Origin: Balaenoptera acutorostrata
Lineage: Eukaryota; Chordata; Mammalia; Artiodactyla; Balaenopteridae
Assembly (NCBI RefSeq): GCF_949987535.1
Contig: NC_080067.1
Coordinates: forward strand, 9,675,654 to 9,739,653
DNA: 64,000 nucleotides
Direction: 5' to 3'
Part shown: positions 10,607 through 21,600 of the stretch, piece after piece
Layout of the letters: each line of letters opens with the position of its first letter
Numbering within the stretch: position 1 is the stretch's first letter
Translations under genes and position numbers: made by a program
The notes under the pieces: generated by a model
Databases searched by the model: none
What the model was told of the DNA's origin: nothing
Seen by the model: only the letters and a program-made list of their open reading frames with translations

Positions 10607-11173
10607 AAAGTTCATCTCCCCATTCCCCTAGACCTGGCAACCACCATTCTGTTTCTGTCTCTTTGAATTTCACCACTTTAGATATCTCATATAAATGGAA
10701 CCATACAGTGTCTTTTGTGACTGGCTTATATCACTTAACATAACGTCCTCAAGGCTCATCCATGTTGTAGCATGTGACAGGATGTCTAAGTTTTAGAGCT
10801 GAATAATATTCCACTTTATGTATATACCACATTTTGTTTATCCATTCATCAGTGGACATTGGGTTGCTTCCATCTCTTGGCTGTTGTGAATAGTGATGCT
10901 ATGTACGTGTGTGTGGAAATATCTCTTTGAGACCCTGCTTTTAGTTCTTTTGGGCATATACCCAGAAGCGGGATTGCCGGATCATATGGTAGTTCTATTT
11001 TTAATTTTTAAGGAACCTCCATACTGTTCTCCATAGTGGTTGCACCATTTCACACTCCCACCAACAGTGCTGAAGGGTTCCAGTTTCTCCACATCCTTGC
11101 CAACACTTGTTAATGTCTATTCTTTTGATAGTGGCTATTCCAATGGTGTGAAGTGATATCTCACTGTATATTG

Positions 11174-11333
11174 TTTGTTTGTTTGTTTTATTGAAGTATA
11201 GTTAATTTACAATGTTGTTAGTTTCAAGTGTACAGCAAAGTGATTCAGTTATACATATATATAAAAGAATATATATATATATATTCTTTTTCAGATTCTT
11301 TTCCATTATAGGTTATTACAAGATGTATTGAGT
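11174..11333 (-). mobile_element. Short L1 3' end nested in L1M
   Basis: About 160 bp of young L1 3' UTR in antisense ('ttattgaagtatagttaatt', 'gtgtacagcaaagtgattca', 'ggttattacaagatgt') with an internal (AT)n stretch at 11257-11284. It interrupts the old L1 between 'gatatctcactgt' and 'actgtggttttgat', which share a short duplication. Confidence 0.85.
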
Positions 11334-12164
11334 ATACTTACTGTGGTTTTGATTTGCATTTCTCTAATTATTAGTGATTTGAATATCTTTTCTTATGCTT
11401 TTTGGCCATTTGAATCATCTTTGGAGAAATGTCTATTCAAATCCTTTGCCCTTTTTAAAATCAGGTTATTTGTTTTTCTATTGTTGAGTTGTAGGGGTTT
11501 TTTATATGTTCTAGATATTAACCCCTTATCAGATATTTGATTTGCAAATACTTTCTCCCATTCCATGTGTCACCTTTTCACTCTGCTGATAGTATCCTTT
11601 GATGAGCAGAAGTTTTTAAGTTTGATAAAGTTCCGCTTGTGTATTTTTGGTTTTACTGCCTGTACTTTTGGTGTCATACTAATAAATCATTGCCAAATCC
11701 AATGTCATGAAGCTTTTCCCCTGTTTTCTTCTAGGATTTTCATGGCTTGGGGTCTTACATTTGGGTCTTTAATCTGTTTTAATTTCTGTATATGGTATAA
11801 GATAAGGAACAAACTTCATTCTTTTGCATGTGGATATCCAGTTTTTCCAACACCATTTGTTGAAAAGACTGTCCTTTCCCCACTGAATGGTCTTGGCACA
11901 CTTGGAAAGATCATTTGATCATATATATAAGAATGTATTTATGGGCTTTCTATTCTACTGCATTGGCCTATATGTCTGTCTTTATGCCAGTACCACACTA
12001 TTTTGATTACTGTAGCTTCATAGTAAATTTTGAAATCAGGAAGTGTGAGATCTCCAACTTCATTCTTCTTTTTCAAGAGTGTTTTGACTACTTGGGATCC
12101 CTTGAGATTCCAGATTAATGTTAGGATAGATTTTTCTATTTCTGTAAAAAAAAAAAAATGGCGC

Positions 12165-12665
12165 TGGGAAAATCACCCTATTAAAGTGTATACTTCAATG
12201 GTTATTAGTATATTCACAGACTTGTGCAACTCTCACCACTATCTGATTCCAGAACACTTTCATCTTCCCAAAAAGAAGCCCATACTCATCAACAGTTTCC
12301 TCCAATCAGTCCTAAGCAACCATCAGTCTACATCTACTTTCTATCTCTGGATTTACCTATTCTGGATATTTTATGTAAGTAGAATCATACAATATGTGGT
12401 CTTTTGTGACTGGCTTCTTTTACTTAGTATAATGTTTATAAAGATTCATCTATGTTGTAGCATGTATCAGTACATCATCCCTTGTTATGGCTGAATAATA
12501 TTCCACTGTGTTGATATACCATATTTTGTTTATTCAGCAGTCAATGGGCATTTGCTATTATGAATAATGGTGCTGTGAACACATGTGGACAAGTATGTTC
12601 TCACTTCACTTGGGTATATACCTTGGAGTGGAATTGCTGTGTCATATGGTAACTCTATGTGCATC
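12165..12665 (-). mobile_element. Second old L1 3' fragment, reversed
   Basis: Antisense old L1 3' region: 'gtgtatacttcaatggttattag', 'aagcccatactcatcaacag', 'ggctgaataatattccac' and 'ggtgctgtgaacac'. An A13 run at about 12147 separates it from the previous L1M, so this is probably a separate insertion or a neighbouring subfamily copy. Confidence 0.8.
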
Positions 12666-13730
12666 TTGCTTTTATACCTTAATAATAATCATAGTAGAGT
12701 TCCTTGTCAATAGATATGCATTCATATCATTTTTAAAAAAAGACTTCAAATGACCACAGCACCAGCCAGCATCTTGACTGCAACCTCATGAGAGACCTTG
12801 AACCAGAAACACCCAGCTAAGCTGCTCTTCAATATCTAATCCACAGAAACTGGGAGCTGATAAATGTTCATCGTTGTTTGAAGCCAATAATTGAGGGAGT
12901 GGAGGTAATTTGCAAGACACTGTGGTAGGCACTGGGATATAGTGGTAAAGACGAGAGATGTTATCCCTGCCCTCTTGGAGCTTACAGATGATCTATGCCC
13001 TAGTCTTTCCCTCACAATCATCAAAATATTGGTGCCTGTTCACAGTCCAGATCTTGCACTGCCCAAGAAATATCATTCAGTATCCCTGTCTCACAGGCCC
13101 TTGACCTCTTTAGTTTCTAGGATGTGCATCTTCTGTATTTCAGCAGCCGGCTCCTGTGACACATGCTGTGGTCTTGTCACGGATGCATAACTGGACCATC
13201 TGTAAAATTTTCAACTCAAATGTACAAGTTTTTCCCACCTGGTTATTTCTCTACTCATTATACCTGCTCTGCTCTCCTTAAGAGATTCGGGTCCATGGAG
13301 CTCCCCTTGCCTCCCCCTCTGTAGAATCTCTCAACCCCTTCTTAATTTTATTTCCTTCCTTATCCAGGCTAGATCCCATGCTCCATCACACCACATCAAC
13401 CACTTCTCTGCCAGGACACTCACTTAGCCTTTCCTATTTGTCTCCAAACTTGGATATTTTCTCCTCCGTATGGCTATCGCACACCTGTCAGTGCCCCACC
13501 CATCTACCTCAGCATCCACCTCCATCCCCCAATGGTTGCTTACCAAGGATACCTGCACCTCTATCTCTGATGACTTTGTATGTCTGTGGAACAGGCTCAG
13601 CCAGAGTTCACAGGGCAGTCAGGAGTGCTAAGTGCCCTGTAAGCAGCCCTCAACTAATGGTGAGTGAGGAGATACAGAAAACACCATGTTCGGCATCCAC
13701 AGTTGAGCCTTACCATTGACCAGAAATTCC
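12666..13730. other. Mostly unassigned, L2-like traces
   Basis: No gene seen. A patch at about 12905-12990 ('actgtggtaggcactggga', then 'cctgccctcttggagcttac') is an antisense L2 3' end. The pyrimidine-rich sequence around 13200-13560 gives open frames (for example 13378-13719) but reads like decayed repeat and has no domain. Confidence 0.45.
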
Positions 13731-13846
13731 TCTTTTTTTTTGGCCACACCACGCAGCTTGCAGTATCTTAGTTCCCCAACCAGGGATCGAACCCGGGCCC
13801 CAGCAATGAAAGCGCCGAGTCCTAACCACTGGACCACCAGGGAATT
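13731..13846 (-). mobile_element. Short tRNA SINE, reversed
   Basis: T run then 'tggccacaccacgcagcttg', antisense B box 'gggatcgaaccc', and antisense head 'ggaccaccagggaattcc'. Imperfect flanking repeats ('ccagaaattcctct' at 13720 and 'ccaggaagtgcctct' at 13847) may be its target duplication. Frames at 13628-13876 and 13716-14063 include it and are not genes. Confidence 0.85.
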
Positions 13847-15107
13847 CCAGGAAGTGCCTCTATTTGTGATGGCCATCTTTGCCTCTCATGTGCAGCGGCC
13901 AGCTCAAGGAATGTCCTCACTTACCCTCAGTGCCACTCTCTTCCTGCTTGACAGAGAAAGTGGAAAAAATCCAGTAGGAACTACATTAAATTCCCTTTCC
14001 TACCCATCTCCTCTGGGGGGAAGAAAAGCACCTTCCTTGCCTCTTTTTCTCACTCATTGCTAGGAAAATTTGTCCCTCCTATCCAAGGCGAGTCTTTCAC
14101 CTGGATTCTGGATCCCATTTTCTCCCCTCTCATTACTAAAGATCTCAGATCACCCCTGAACTGACACATGTGATGAAAACTTCCCAGTTATCTTAATTTA
14201 TCTCCCTGTAGCACCTGAAGTGGCTGACCACTCTCTTCTGAGATGACTTCCTCCTTGGTTTCTGTGACATTCCTCTCTTGTAGTTTTCCTTCTACATCTC
14301 TGGATACCCCCATTTGGTGTTTCCATTCATCAGACACCCCTTAAATTTCTCTCCAAACCACCCACTTCTGTCCCCATCACCACATTGCTAGTCCAGAATA
14401 CCTCCATCTCAAACCAAGATTACTGAGTGATTCTTCTAGCTGCCTCTTCAGCCCAGCTCACCCTCCAGCCCAAATCGATCCATGACTCCTCATCAGTTGG
14501 GTCTCGTGGATGGCAAGGTTGGTGGCAGAGGTAGGAGGTGCTAAAGCTGGTGACCTCCCTCACTCTGCTCGGCCTGGGAGATGTGAGAGATTTTCCACTG
14601 GGGAGCTGCTGCTTCTGTCTTGGAGAAATCTCATCTGCTACAGTTGCACTTGAATACCAGCACTTTTTAGACAATCCCATCTGACTTTCTAACCCAGCAA
14701 CAACTGTGGAGTACCCCCTAAATTGAATCGTCCTTTTGTCTTGATATCTCACATATCTCTAAATCCCACACATCAGCTTCAACTTTCTGATATTACTACC
14801 CAAGGATTGATACTGATTGGTAACAATTGTGAATTGTTGAATGAATTGTGAATTGTGAATATCCCATTCACATTTGGGATGCTCATGTCTTTCAAGTCTG
14901 AAAGAGGAATGACATGCTTCACACAAAAGTGAATGCAATAATAAAGATTATATTTTCCCTTTGATTTTGGCCTCCAAGAGTCTCAGAATTAAATTTGTGT
15001 TTCAACTTAATAACTCTCCAAAACCCCTATCTGTGGTGTCTACAAAACTTTGTTCTCATTTTCCATTTGTCTGGATCTTAAAGTCTTATTTGGATTTCCC
15101 CCCTGAT
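13847..15107. other. Mostly unassigned, weak L2
   Basis: No exon recognised. The block near 14355-14405 ('ccaaaccacccacttctgtc', then 'attgctagtccag') resembles L2 coding sequence in sense orientation. A local 'gtgaattgttgaatgaattgtgaattgtg' type direct repeat lies near 14829-14857. Confidence 0.4.
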
Positions 15108-15672
15108 GTATGAGTTCTCTATTGCTGCATACCAAATTACCACAAGGTTAGTGGCTTAAAACAACATGTGTTTATTATCTCTGCTTCTGTGGGTCAGGAG
15201 TTGGGCAGAGCTTAGCTAATTCTTCTGCTTAGGGTCTCACAAAGCTGCAGTGTAGGTGACGGTTGGACTGCATTCCTTTCTGGAACTCAAGATCACATAG
15301 TTGTTTGCAGAATTTAGTTTTGTGCAGATGTAGGACTGAGGTCCCCACTTCCTTGCTGGCCGTCAACCAGGGGCCATTCTCAGCTCCATGGAGGCCTTCA
15401 TGGTTCCTTGTCACATGGCCCTCTCCCAGCCCTCTCACAGCATCACAGCTTACTTCTTCAAAGCCAGCAGGAGAACCTCTCCAGTCAGCAAAGATAGTCT
15501 TACACAATGTCACATAGTCATGGAAGTGGCCATGCTATCACTTTGGCCATCTGATGTAACTTAAGGGAGAAACTATCCCATTGTATCCACAGATCCTGCC
15601 CAAACTCAAGGGGAGAAGATTATAGATGACATGTATACCAAGGGGCAGGAATCTTGGGGATCATCTTAGAAT
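15108..15672 (-). mobile_element. MaLR LTR (MLT1-type), reversed
   Basis: Antisense ERVL-MaLR LTR with 'tctattgctgcataccaaat', 'agtggcttaaaacaacatgt', 'ctgtgggtcaggagttggg', 'cttcaaagccagcaggagaa', and the other end 'atcttagaattctgc'. Old and non-coding. The frames at 15229-15513 and 15263-15517 are shadows. Confidence 0.85.
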
Positions 15673-15673
15673 T

Positions 15674-15693
15674 CTGCTAACCCTAACCCTAAT
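15674..15693. repeat. Short telomere-like motif
   Basis: The sequence 'gctaaccctaaccctaatct' contains two to three CCCTAA units, directly at the terminus of the MaLR LTR where a 'ctgcctaccaca'-like end would be expected. Confidence 0.6.
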
Positions 15694-15723
15694 CTTACAC
15701 TTTTATTTATTATGTTAAAATTG

Positions 15724-15793
15724 TTTGCATAACTGTATATATTCTGAAATCTATCTCTTTTTGCATAACTGTATATATTCTGAAATCTATCTC
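15724..15793 (+). repeat. 36-bp tandem duplication
   Basis: A 34-base identical block beginning 'tttgcataactgtatatatt' occurs at 15724-15757 and 15760-15793, a period of 36. It is a recent local duplication because the copies have not diverged. Confidence 0.9.
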
Positions 15794-15835
15794 AAATATT
15801 TTAGAGAATAAGTCAAGAGACCATCTCATGCTGTA

Positions 15836-16313
15836 TGGTAGATTGATTCTAAAAAGGGCTCACACCAATTATTCCCTTCCCTGGATCCATGCCTCATGTG
15901 ATGTGACTTTGTAGCTCATTCCAGAGATTCTCAGATGGGCTTATGTCTTTCTTTGGCCATAGATTGAAGCTGAAACAACAGTATGAGAGTACTGGGCCTA
16001 AACTCAAAGGGGGGTTGCATGTTTCTGCTCTCTTCCTCTTGGAACCACACCACTGCCATGGTAACAAGCCCAGGCTCGCCTGCTACAGAGCAATGTAAGC
16101 TCCCATCCTGGCCAGTCCTAGACCACCTGGCCCCCAGCTGACCCACCAGCTGGCCATAGACCCATGAGGGAGCCTACCCAAGACTAGCCAAGCCTATTCC
16201 AGGTCAGCAGAACCTCCCTGTCAATCTATAAATTCGTAAGAAATAATAAATGATTATTGGTTTATGCTGCAAAAATTTGGGGGTTTTTGTTATACAGCAA
16301 TAGCTAACTGATG
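15836..16313 (+). mobile_element. MaLR LTR (MLT1-type)
   Basis: Sense-oriented old LTR. It opens 'tgtatggtagattgattcta', has the 'gtgatgtgactttgtagc' block and the closing 'gttatacagcaatagctaac' followed by 'tgatg'. The internal 'agaaataataaatgattatt' is the usual region near the polyadenylation site. No internal MaLR coding sequence adjoins. Confidence 0.8.
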
Positions 16314-17441
16314 GATGTGGGGAAATGCCAGAAAGGACTTGACTGTATAGTGGAAGTAAAGCATCTAAAAAGGCACAATTCATTCATGGTACCCTCAAAT
16401 CTCTGTGTTTCATGTACTCAATCACTACTGCTGATGGTGGAATGTTTTCAACCTATGTGGCCCATAATATTCATTCAAAACACTGATGTGTGACTTGGAG
16501 TCCTTTCTACAATGATTAGAGCAATAAAGAGATAGAGAAATCAAATAGCTAAAAAAAAAAAAAAAAAAAAAGCATCTTGCTGTGCTGTTCTAGACACAGC
16601 TGCCCTAATAGAGAAATGTGCAGTTTTTACTTTCCTTGCAGTTTTTCAGTTCAGAATTACTTTAAAATAAATCCCAATGAAAGCAGTAATCAATTATGTC
16701 AAGAAGAAAACAAAGTTTGATCTGAAAATACTAACGGAATCTAACATTTTAGAAATAAATTACTGTGTCATGTCCTATGGCAACACTGCATCAAATTGCT
16801 TAAAGATAAATTGTACAATCAACTCCTGGGTATCTGCATGTGGATTATCCTTTTGCTAGACTACAAAGGGAAAACATTTAATTCTAGATTTTTATCCCTC
16901 TTCTCTTCAGTGTATTTCTCTACCACCTTTCTAACTACTTAGTCATGGTATGCTAAGGGGACAGAAACAGTGTAATACAGTAATAATTCACTTATATTGC
17001 ATCATACAAAAATAAGGCGTTCAATATTAAGTAAATTTCCAAGATGACCTAAAAGCACACTTGCTTCAAAAAAAAAAAAAAAACTGACCATTCTGATATA
17101 CATTTTTCTAAAATGTATTTTACATTTTCTCTCCTTAGGAAACAGAATGTGCTTTACTCCTTAAATAAAACTTTATTGTACAAGGTACTTTAGCAGTTGT
17201 TAAAAGGATGCAAAGGTGAATCAAAACAGGATTCTAGACTCCAGTGGCTTACAACTGAGGGAGGAAGATGGGTAATAAGACATGTACATAGATTATTCTA
17301 GCAGTAAGTTCATTAGAATATAAAGAAAATTTTGAATCCATTTAGTGACATGAGAGAAGGCTGTGTGGAGTTGGATCTCAAGGACAAGAGAGGGAAACAA
17401 GAGAGGCACTTGCCCCAGGTGCAGAATTTAAGGGGGTATCA
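16314..17441. other. No gene seen
   Basis: AT-rich unassigned sequence with A runs at about 16551-16571 and 17070-17085, possibly tails of unrecognised decayed elements. Confidence 0.45.
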
Positions 17442-17457
17442 AAAAACTCAGTAATCA

Positions 17458-17719
17458 GTAGGGAAGGGATGGATTGGAAATTTGGGGTTAGCAGACGCAA
17501 GTTATTATATATGGGATGGATAAACAACAAGGTCCTACTGTATAGCACAGGGTATATATTCAATATCCTGTGATAAACCATAATGGAAAAGAATATAAGA
17601 AAGAATGTATGTACATGAATAACTAAATCACTTTGCTGTACAACAGAAATTAACACAACATTGTACATCAACTATATTTCAATTAAAGAAAAAGAATAAA
17701 ATTTTGTTTTAATCAAAAG
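17458..17719 (+). mobile_element. 5'-truncated L1 3' end
   Basis: Sense L1 3' UTR: 'aggtcctactgtatagcaca', 'aaatcactttgctgtacaac', 'aacacaacattgtacatcaa', then an A-rich tail. Near-perfect 16-bp target duplications lie at 17442-17457 and 17720-17735 (AAAAACTCAGTAATCA with one change). Only about 260 bp was inserted. The minus-strand frame 17378-17671 is a shadow. Confidence 0.95.
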
Positions 17720-17735
17720 AAAACCTCAGTAATCA

Positions 17736-18099
17736 AGATATGTAATATTTTAATGTATAATTCTTAAAGGTCAAAAATTAATGCAAAAATATCTATGATG
17801 AACAAAATATCAAAATTTTAAATAAAGACTGGACTAGTAACAGTACCATGCAGAGCCCTATTGGAGTCTGAGGCAAAAGGAAAAACCCATAAAAGACCAT
17901 TTGAGTTGGGGACTAAAGAACCCACTAAGTAGGAAGTTATGCCATTTTCTTAAAATTATAGTCTATTGTAAAAAATAGTGGTCTACTGCAAGGAATGATC
18001 ATTTTTGTGATCATTTACAGCTTTCTACAATTTTGGGTGCCACACACTGAGTGGAATATTGAGGTGGAGATTGCACATGTGTTGATGACATGCCAACAG
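17736..18099. other. No gene seen
   Basis: Continues the sequence split by the L1. AT-rich and unassigned. ACAG at 18096-18099 flanks the next LTR. Confidence 0.4.
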
Positions 18100-18513
18100 T
18101 GATGCTGAAAGCTCGGCTTCTCTGCACCAGTGTGAATCGAATCTCAGTGACAGAGTTTTGGGTGAAGCAGAAAAGAATAGCTTTGTTGCTTTGCCCGCCA
18201 AAGGGGGACACAGCAGGCTCCTGCCTCGAAAACTATGTGTCCCAACCTGGGAGGCTTTGATGAGGGGTTTTATAACAATAGTTCAAGGGTGGGGTTGCTG
18301 ATAAGATTAGGGCATGTGCAAGATTACGGTCTCCTAATCTTCTCTGGTCCCTTTAATCTTGCCTCAGGTGGTTTCTTGAAGGCTCCTCCCTTGATTAGCA
18401 ACTGTTCAAATCTGCCCTCAGGGAAGGTCATGGAAGCTGGAGTCTTGCCTACAAGAAACTGGGACAAAAAGTCTTCAGTGCCCAGGAGCCCCACAGGGTC
18501 CTTCTCTATTTCA
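18100..18513 (-). mobile_element. Solo LTR, ERV1-type, reversed (copy B)
   Basis: Read on the minus strand, it begins 'tgaaatagagaaggaccctg' and ends 'gagctttcagcatca', so it has TG...CA ends. It carries a clear TATA box in 'ttgttataaaacccc' and a polyadenylation-type 'gcaacaaagctattct' region. Flanks ACAG (18096-18099) and ATAG (18514-18517) match at three of four bases, consistent with a 4-bp duplication. The start and end resemble copies A and C, but it is shorter and diverged in the middle. No internal viral genes adjoin. Frames at 18011-18211 and 18235-18552 are shadows. Confidence 0.7.
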
Positions 18514-18517
18514 ATAG

Positions 18518-18869
18518 TAGCAGATATTGGCTTCAGGGATTTTGTCTCCTAACCAATTTGGATGATTAGATGGAATCTACAACCTGATACCAACCTTCAA
18601 GTTGTAAGTCGGAATATTGGGTCAGAATTGTACAGCTCTAATAATAACATTAATGTTTTTCCCCCGACCCCCCACCCCCACCCTTTCTTCTAGAGACAGG
18701 TCTCTCTAGGCAGCCTGAGGCATCCATCTGCCTTGGGGGGAATTAGGACTGCTAAACAAGAATGCAAAGAGAAAGAAAGGTATAGTTTAGCCTCTGACTT
18801 GGAAAATAGAATTTTCAAATGCATAGCAAGACTGAAAAGCAAAGTTCTGTCAAAAGAAAATGAATTTTT
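18518..18869. other. No gene seen
   Basis: Unassigned. Contains a C-rich run at 18661-18684 ('cccccgaccccccacccccac'). Confidence 0.4.
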
Positions 18870-19233
18870 GTACTTCCCTGGTGGCGCAGTGGTTAAGAAT
18901 CTGCCTGCCAGTGCAGGGGACGCAGGTTCGAGCCCTGGTCCAGGAAGATCCCACATGCCACGGAGTAACTAAGCCCGTGCACCACAACTACTGAGCCTGC
19001 GCTCTAGAGCCCATGAGCCACAACTACTGAGCCCGCGTGCCACAACTACTGAAGCCTGCGTGCCTAGAGCCCGTACTCTGCAACAAGAGAAGCCACCCAA
19101 TGAGAAGCCTGAGAACCACAACGAAGAGTAGCCCCCACTCGCTGCAACTAGAGAAACGCCCGCACACAGCAACGAAGACCCAAGGCAGCCAAAAATAAAA
19201 ATAAATAAATAAATTTTTTAAAAAATTAAAAAT
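18870..19233 (+). mobile_element. CHR-type tRNA SINE
   Basis: Full-length copy with head 'acttccctggtggcgcagtg', B box 'aggttcgagccctgg', CHR body with an extra 'cacaactactga' duplication, and a TAAA/A-rich tail. Possible imperfect target duplication 'agaaaatgaa' / 'agaaaaggaa'. The minus-strand frames 18969-19326 are shadows. Confidence 0.92.
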
Positions 19234-20340
19234 AGAAAAGGAACTTCTGAATTCCCTTATCTCCAGCTTTAACTTATCAAGAGAAGCTGACTCATCTTTC
19301 ATAGTGAAGCTGAGTATCCCATCCACCTTTGGCCAAGGCCATGGGGCCTGCTGCCCTAGGTAAGGAGGATGTGTTACCTAGGAAGTGAAAAGCCCAACAT
19401 GTCCTACTTCTCATAGGATTTCGAGAAGAGAGAAACGCAAGAGGAAGGAGATGAGCTTCTCTGAAAATGGCACGGGTTTTGAGAGTTGGACAAAGTGACG
19501 GGACCAGAAGGGATTTTCACAAACTCAATTTGAAGGCACAGGAGGACATTGCCTCCCAGGCTGCCGAGACTCCAGCTTCAGGGACAGCCCCCTTCAGGTC
19601 AAACAAGAGCAGGGTTAGGCAGAGTAAGAGCCAGGGTTTAGCTTCCTTGAGTCCAAGTTAGGTGTGGACGGAACTTGAAAGTTCTCCCATGCCCCCAAGG
19701 GGAGATAGAAAGGTAAATGAGATGAGAGCCCAGGGGCTTTCTGGGACTCACAGTGGGAAAGGACAAGGTCACCTCAGAGCCTAGACCCTGCGGTAAACTG
19801 CCTAAGCCATGAACAGGGGAGGGTGTGCCAATGTGAAGCGTGGCAGGTAGGCGTGCATATAGGTGCACGGGTTAAACAAGGCACGGTCACATGAGAAGAC
19901 TCCCAGGTCCTGGCCAAGCCAGTTAACTGTACTCTCAGTTATACAAGCTGCCACCTCTAGCAGCTTAGGTAATTCAGTCTGTTCTCTTGGCCCATGTGGT
20001 AAGATGCGACCATGTAGACAAAGGACAATTCTGCAAAGACCAGGAAAGCCAGAAGACACCCTGAGGTGGACACCGTCTATGCTCTGCCCAGATTCCCTGG
20101 TGTCTCCTAACAGCCCCCCACCACCCCTTCCAGTGTGCTTTTGCCTCCAATGCCTGCACTTGAGACTCTTTGGAGATGTCTTTCAGGCTACTGGAATGAC
20201 TACGGAGAGAATAAGAAAGCCCAATCTCTTCACCTTAAGTCCTCAAGTGGGGACTACTTTGGGAAAGCACTTAAGACCTCAGAGTTCCCTGCAGGACCAG
20301 GGTGAGGCTACCGTCTCCCTGCCTTTGCCTGAAATTGCAC
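19234..20340. other. Unassigned, contains a 191-codon frame
   Basis: This region lacks an obvious repeat. It holds the longest non-repeat frame in the window, 19863-20438 (+, 191 codons). The frame ends with a hydrophobic stretch encoded by pyrimidine-rich, LINE-like DNA ('LLGWLFLLFFYWFLLFVIVP'). I recognise no domain, splice pattern or homologue, and a chance frame is the best explanation. Confidence 0.4.
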
Positions 20341-20664
20341 CATTACTTGGCTGGCTCTTCCTCCTATTCTTTTACTGGTTCCTCCTGTTTGTTATTGTTC
20401 CTCTTGTTCTTTTTGAGTTTCCTGAGGTGAATGCATAATTCACTCATTTTTCTTCTTTTCAGTGTGATAACATTTAAGTGTATGAAATTTCCTCTAAGTG
20501 CACTTTTGATGTAACACTCTGAGTTTTAATACAATGTGAATATGAGTCGTAGTTCTAAATATTCTATTACTGTATCAACTTCTTCTTTAATCTAAAAGGT
20601 AAATTGGAAGAGTGTTGTATAATGTGCAAGTGTTTAAGTTTCTATTTGGTTAAATAGAAATAGA
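20341..20664 (-). repeat. Possible old L1 ORF2 piece, reversed
   Basis: 'gttctaaatattctattact', 'acttcttctttaatctaaaa' and 'gaagagtgttgtataatgtg' resemble a known antisense L1 ORF2 block. It is heavily diverged. Confidence 0.45.
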
Positions 20665-21182
20665 TCTAAAAACATATGTCCACATAAAAGCCTGCACATG
20701 AGTGCTCATAGTAGCATTATTCATAATAACCAAAAAACAGAAACAACCCAAATGTCCATCAACTGATGAATCAATAAATACAATGTAGCATATCCACACA
20801 ATGGAATATTATTTGGCAATAGAAAGGAATGATATACTGATATAGTACATGGATAAACCTTGAAAACAGTATCCTAAGTGAAAGATGCCTGTCACAAATG
20901 ACACGTTGTGTGACTTTATTTATATGACCTGTCAAAAATAGGCAAATCCACAGAGACACAAAGTAGATTAGTGGTTGCCAGGATAGGGGAGGAGTGTATG
21001 GGGAGTGACTGCTAATGGTATAGGGTTTCTTTGGGGGGGGGGGTGATGAAAATGTTATGAGACTAAATAATGGTAATGGTTAAACCACTCTGTGAATATA
21101 CTAAAAACCGCTGAATTGTACATTTTAAGAGTGAATTTTATGGTACATGAATTATGTGTCAATAAAGCTATTTTTTTTAAAG
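20665..21182 (+). mobile_element. Old L1 (L1M) 3' end
   Basis: Sense L1M: 'attcataataaccaaaaaac', 'cccaaatgtccatcaactga', 'cacaatggaatattatttgg', 'agattagtggttgccaggat', 'tgaattgtacattttaagag', ending 'gtcaataaagctattttttt'. ORF2 C terminus is present but broken. The G10 run at 21033-21042 is local. Confidence 0.88.
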
Positions 21183-21321
21183 ATACCATGGTTAGTACAA
21201 AATGATAAAAAAAAATTGGTTGCTCCTATTTCCATAAACTTTATCCATAGGATCCATATCCATATATCCAATATTTATAAATTGGTTGCTCCTATATCCA
21301 TATCCAGAAAAATATACCGAT
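21183..21321 (+). repeat. Local direct repeats
   Basis: 'attggttgctcctat' recurs at about 21216 and 21282, with several 'atatccatatcca' units between. It is a small cluster of short duplications next to two L1 ends. Confidence 0.6.
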
Positions 21322-21425
21322 GGAATTTTTTTTTCTTATTTTAGGTCCTTGTTGTTTATCTTTTTAATATACAGTAGTGTGTATCTGTTAATCTCAAACT
21401 CCTAATTTATCCCTCCCCAGCCCTT
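21322..21425 (-). mobile_element. L1 3' UTR scrap, reversed
   Basis: About 100 bp of antisense L1 3' UTR: 'aggtccttgttgtttatctt', 'gtgtgtatctgttaatctca', 'aactcctaatttatccctcc'. Truncated at both sides. Confidence 0.75.
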
Positions 21426-21600
21426 GGAATTTTTTAATGTAGCATACATACATAAATGTGCACTAATACACATACAACTTGACAAATTTTCTAATGATGA
21501 CGCACCAGTGAAACAGCTCTCTAGATCAAGATGTTACCAGCATTTTAGAAGCCCCCTGAGGACTCCCTCCCAGGCGCTCCTTGGGAGCATTTCTTTAAAG
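21426..21600. repeat. Ancient LINE segment
   Basis: 'tgcactaatacacatacaac', 'ttgacaaattttctaatgat', 'agatcaagatgttaccagca' and 'agaagccccctgaggac' match a common old L1M 3' block. Orientation not assigned. Confidence 0.5.

Larger units (their letters stand above)
10085..12150 (-). mobile_element. Old L1 (L1M), reversed, with nested insertions
   Basis: Antisense of an old L1 from its 3' UTR ('gagatataacgcacatatcc', 'acagttcagtagtgttac') into ORF2 ('gctgaataatattccac', 'tgggcatatacccagaagcg', 'ctcccaccaacagtgctg', 'tgatttgcatttctctaa'). It ends near 'ggatagatttttctatttctg'. Two younger elements split it: a SINE at 10268-10606 and a young L1 3' end at 11174-11333. The short frames on either strand are decayed ORF2 or shadows. 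Confidence 0.85.

Noticed and set aside
15229..15517. Overlapping 94- and 84-codon frames as an antisense gene pair
   Set aside because: Both lie inside a reversed MLT1-type LTR and have no recognisable domain.
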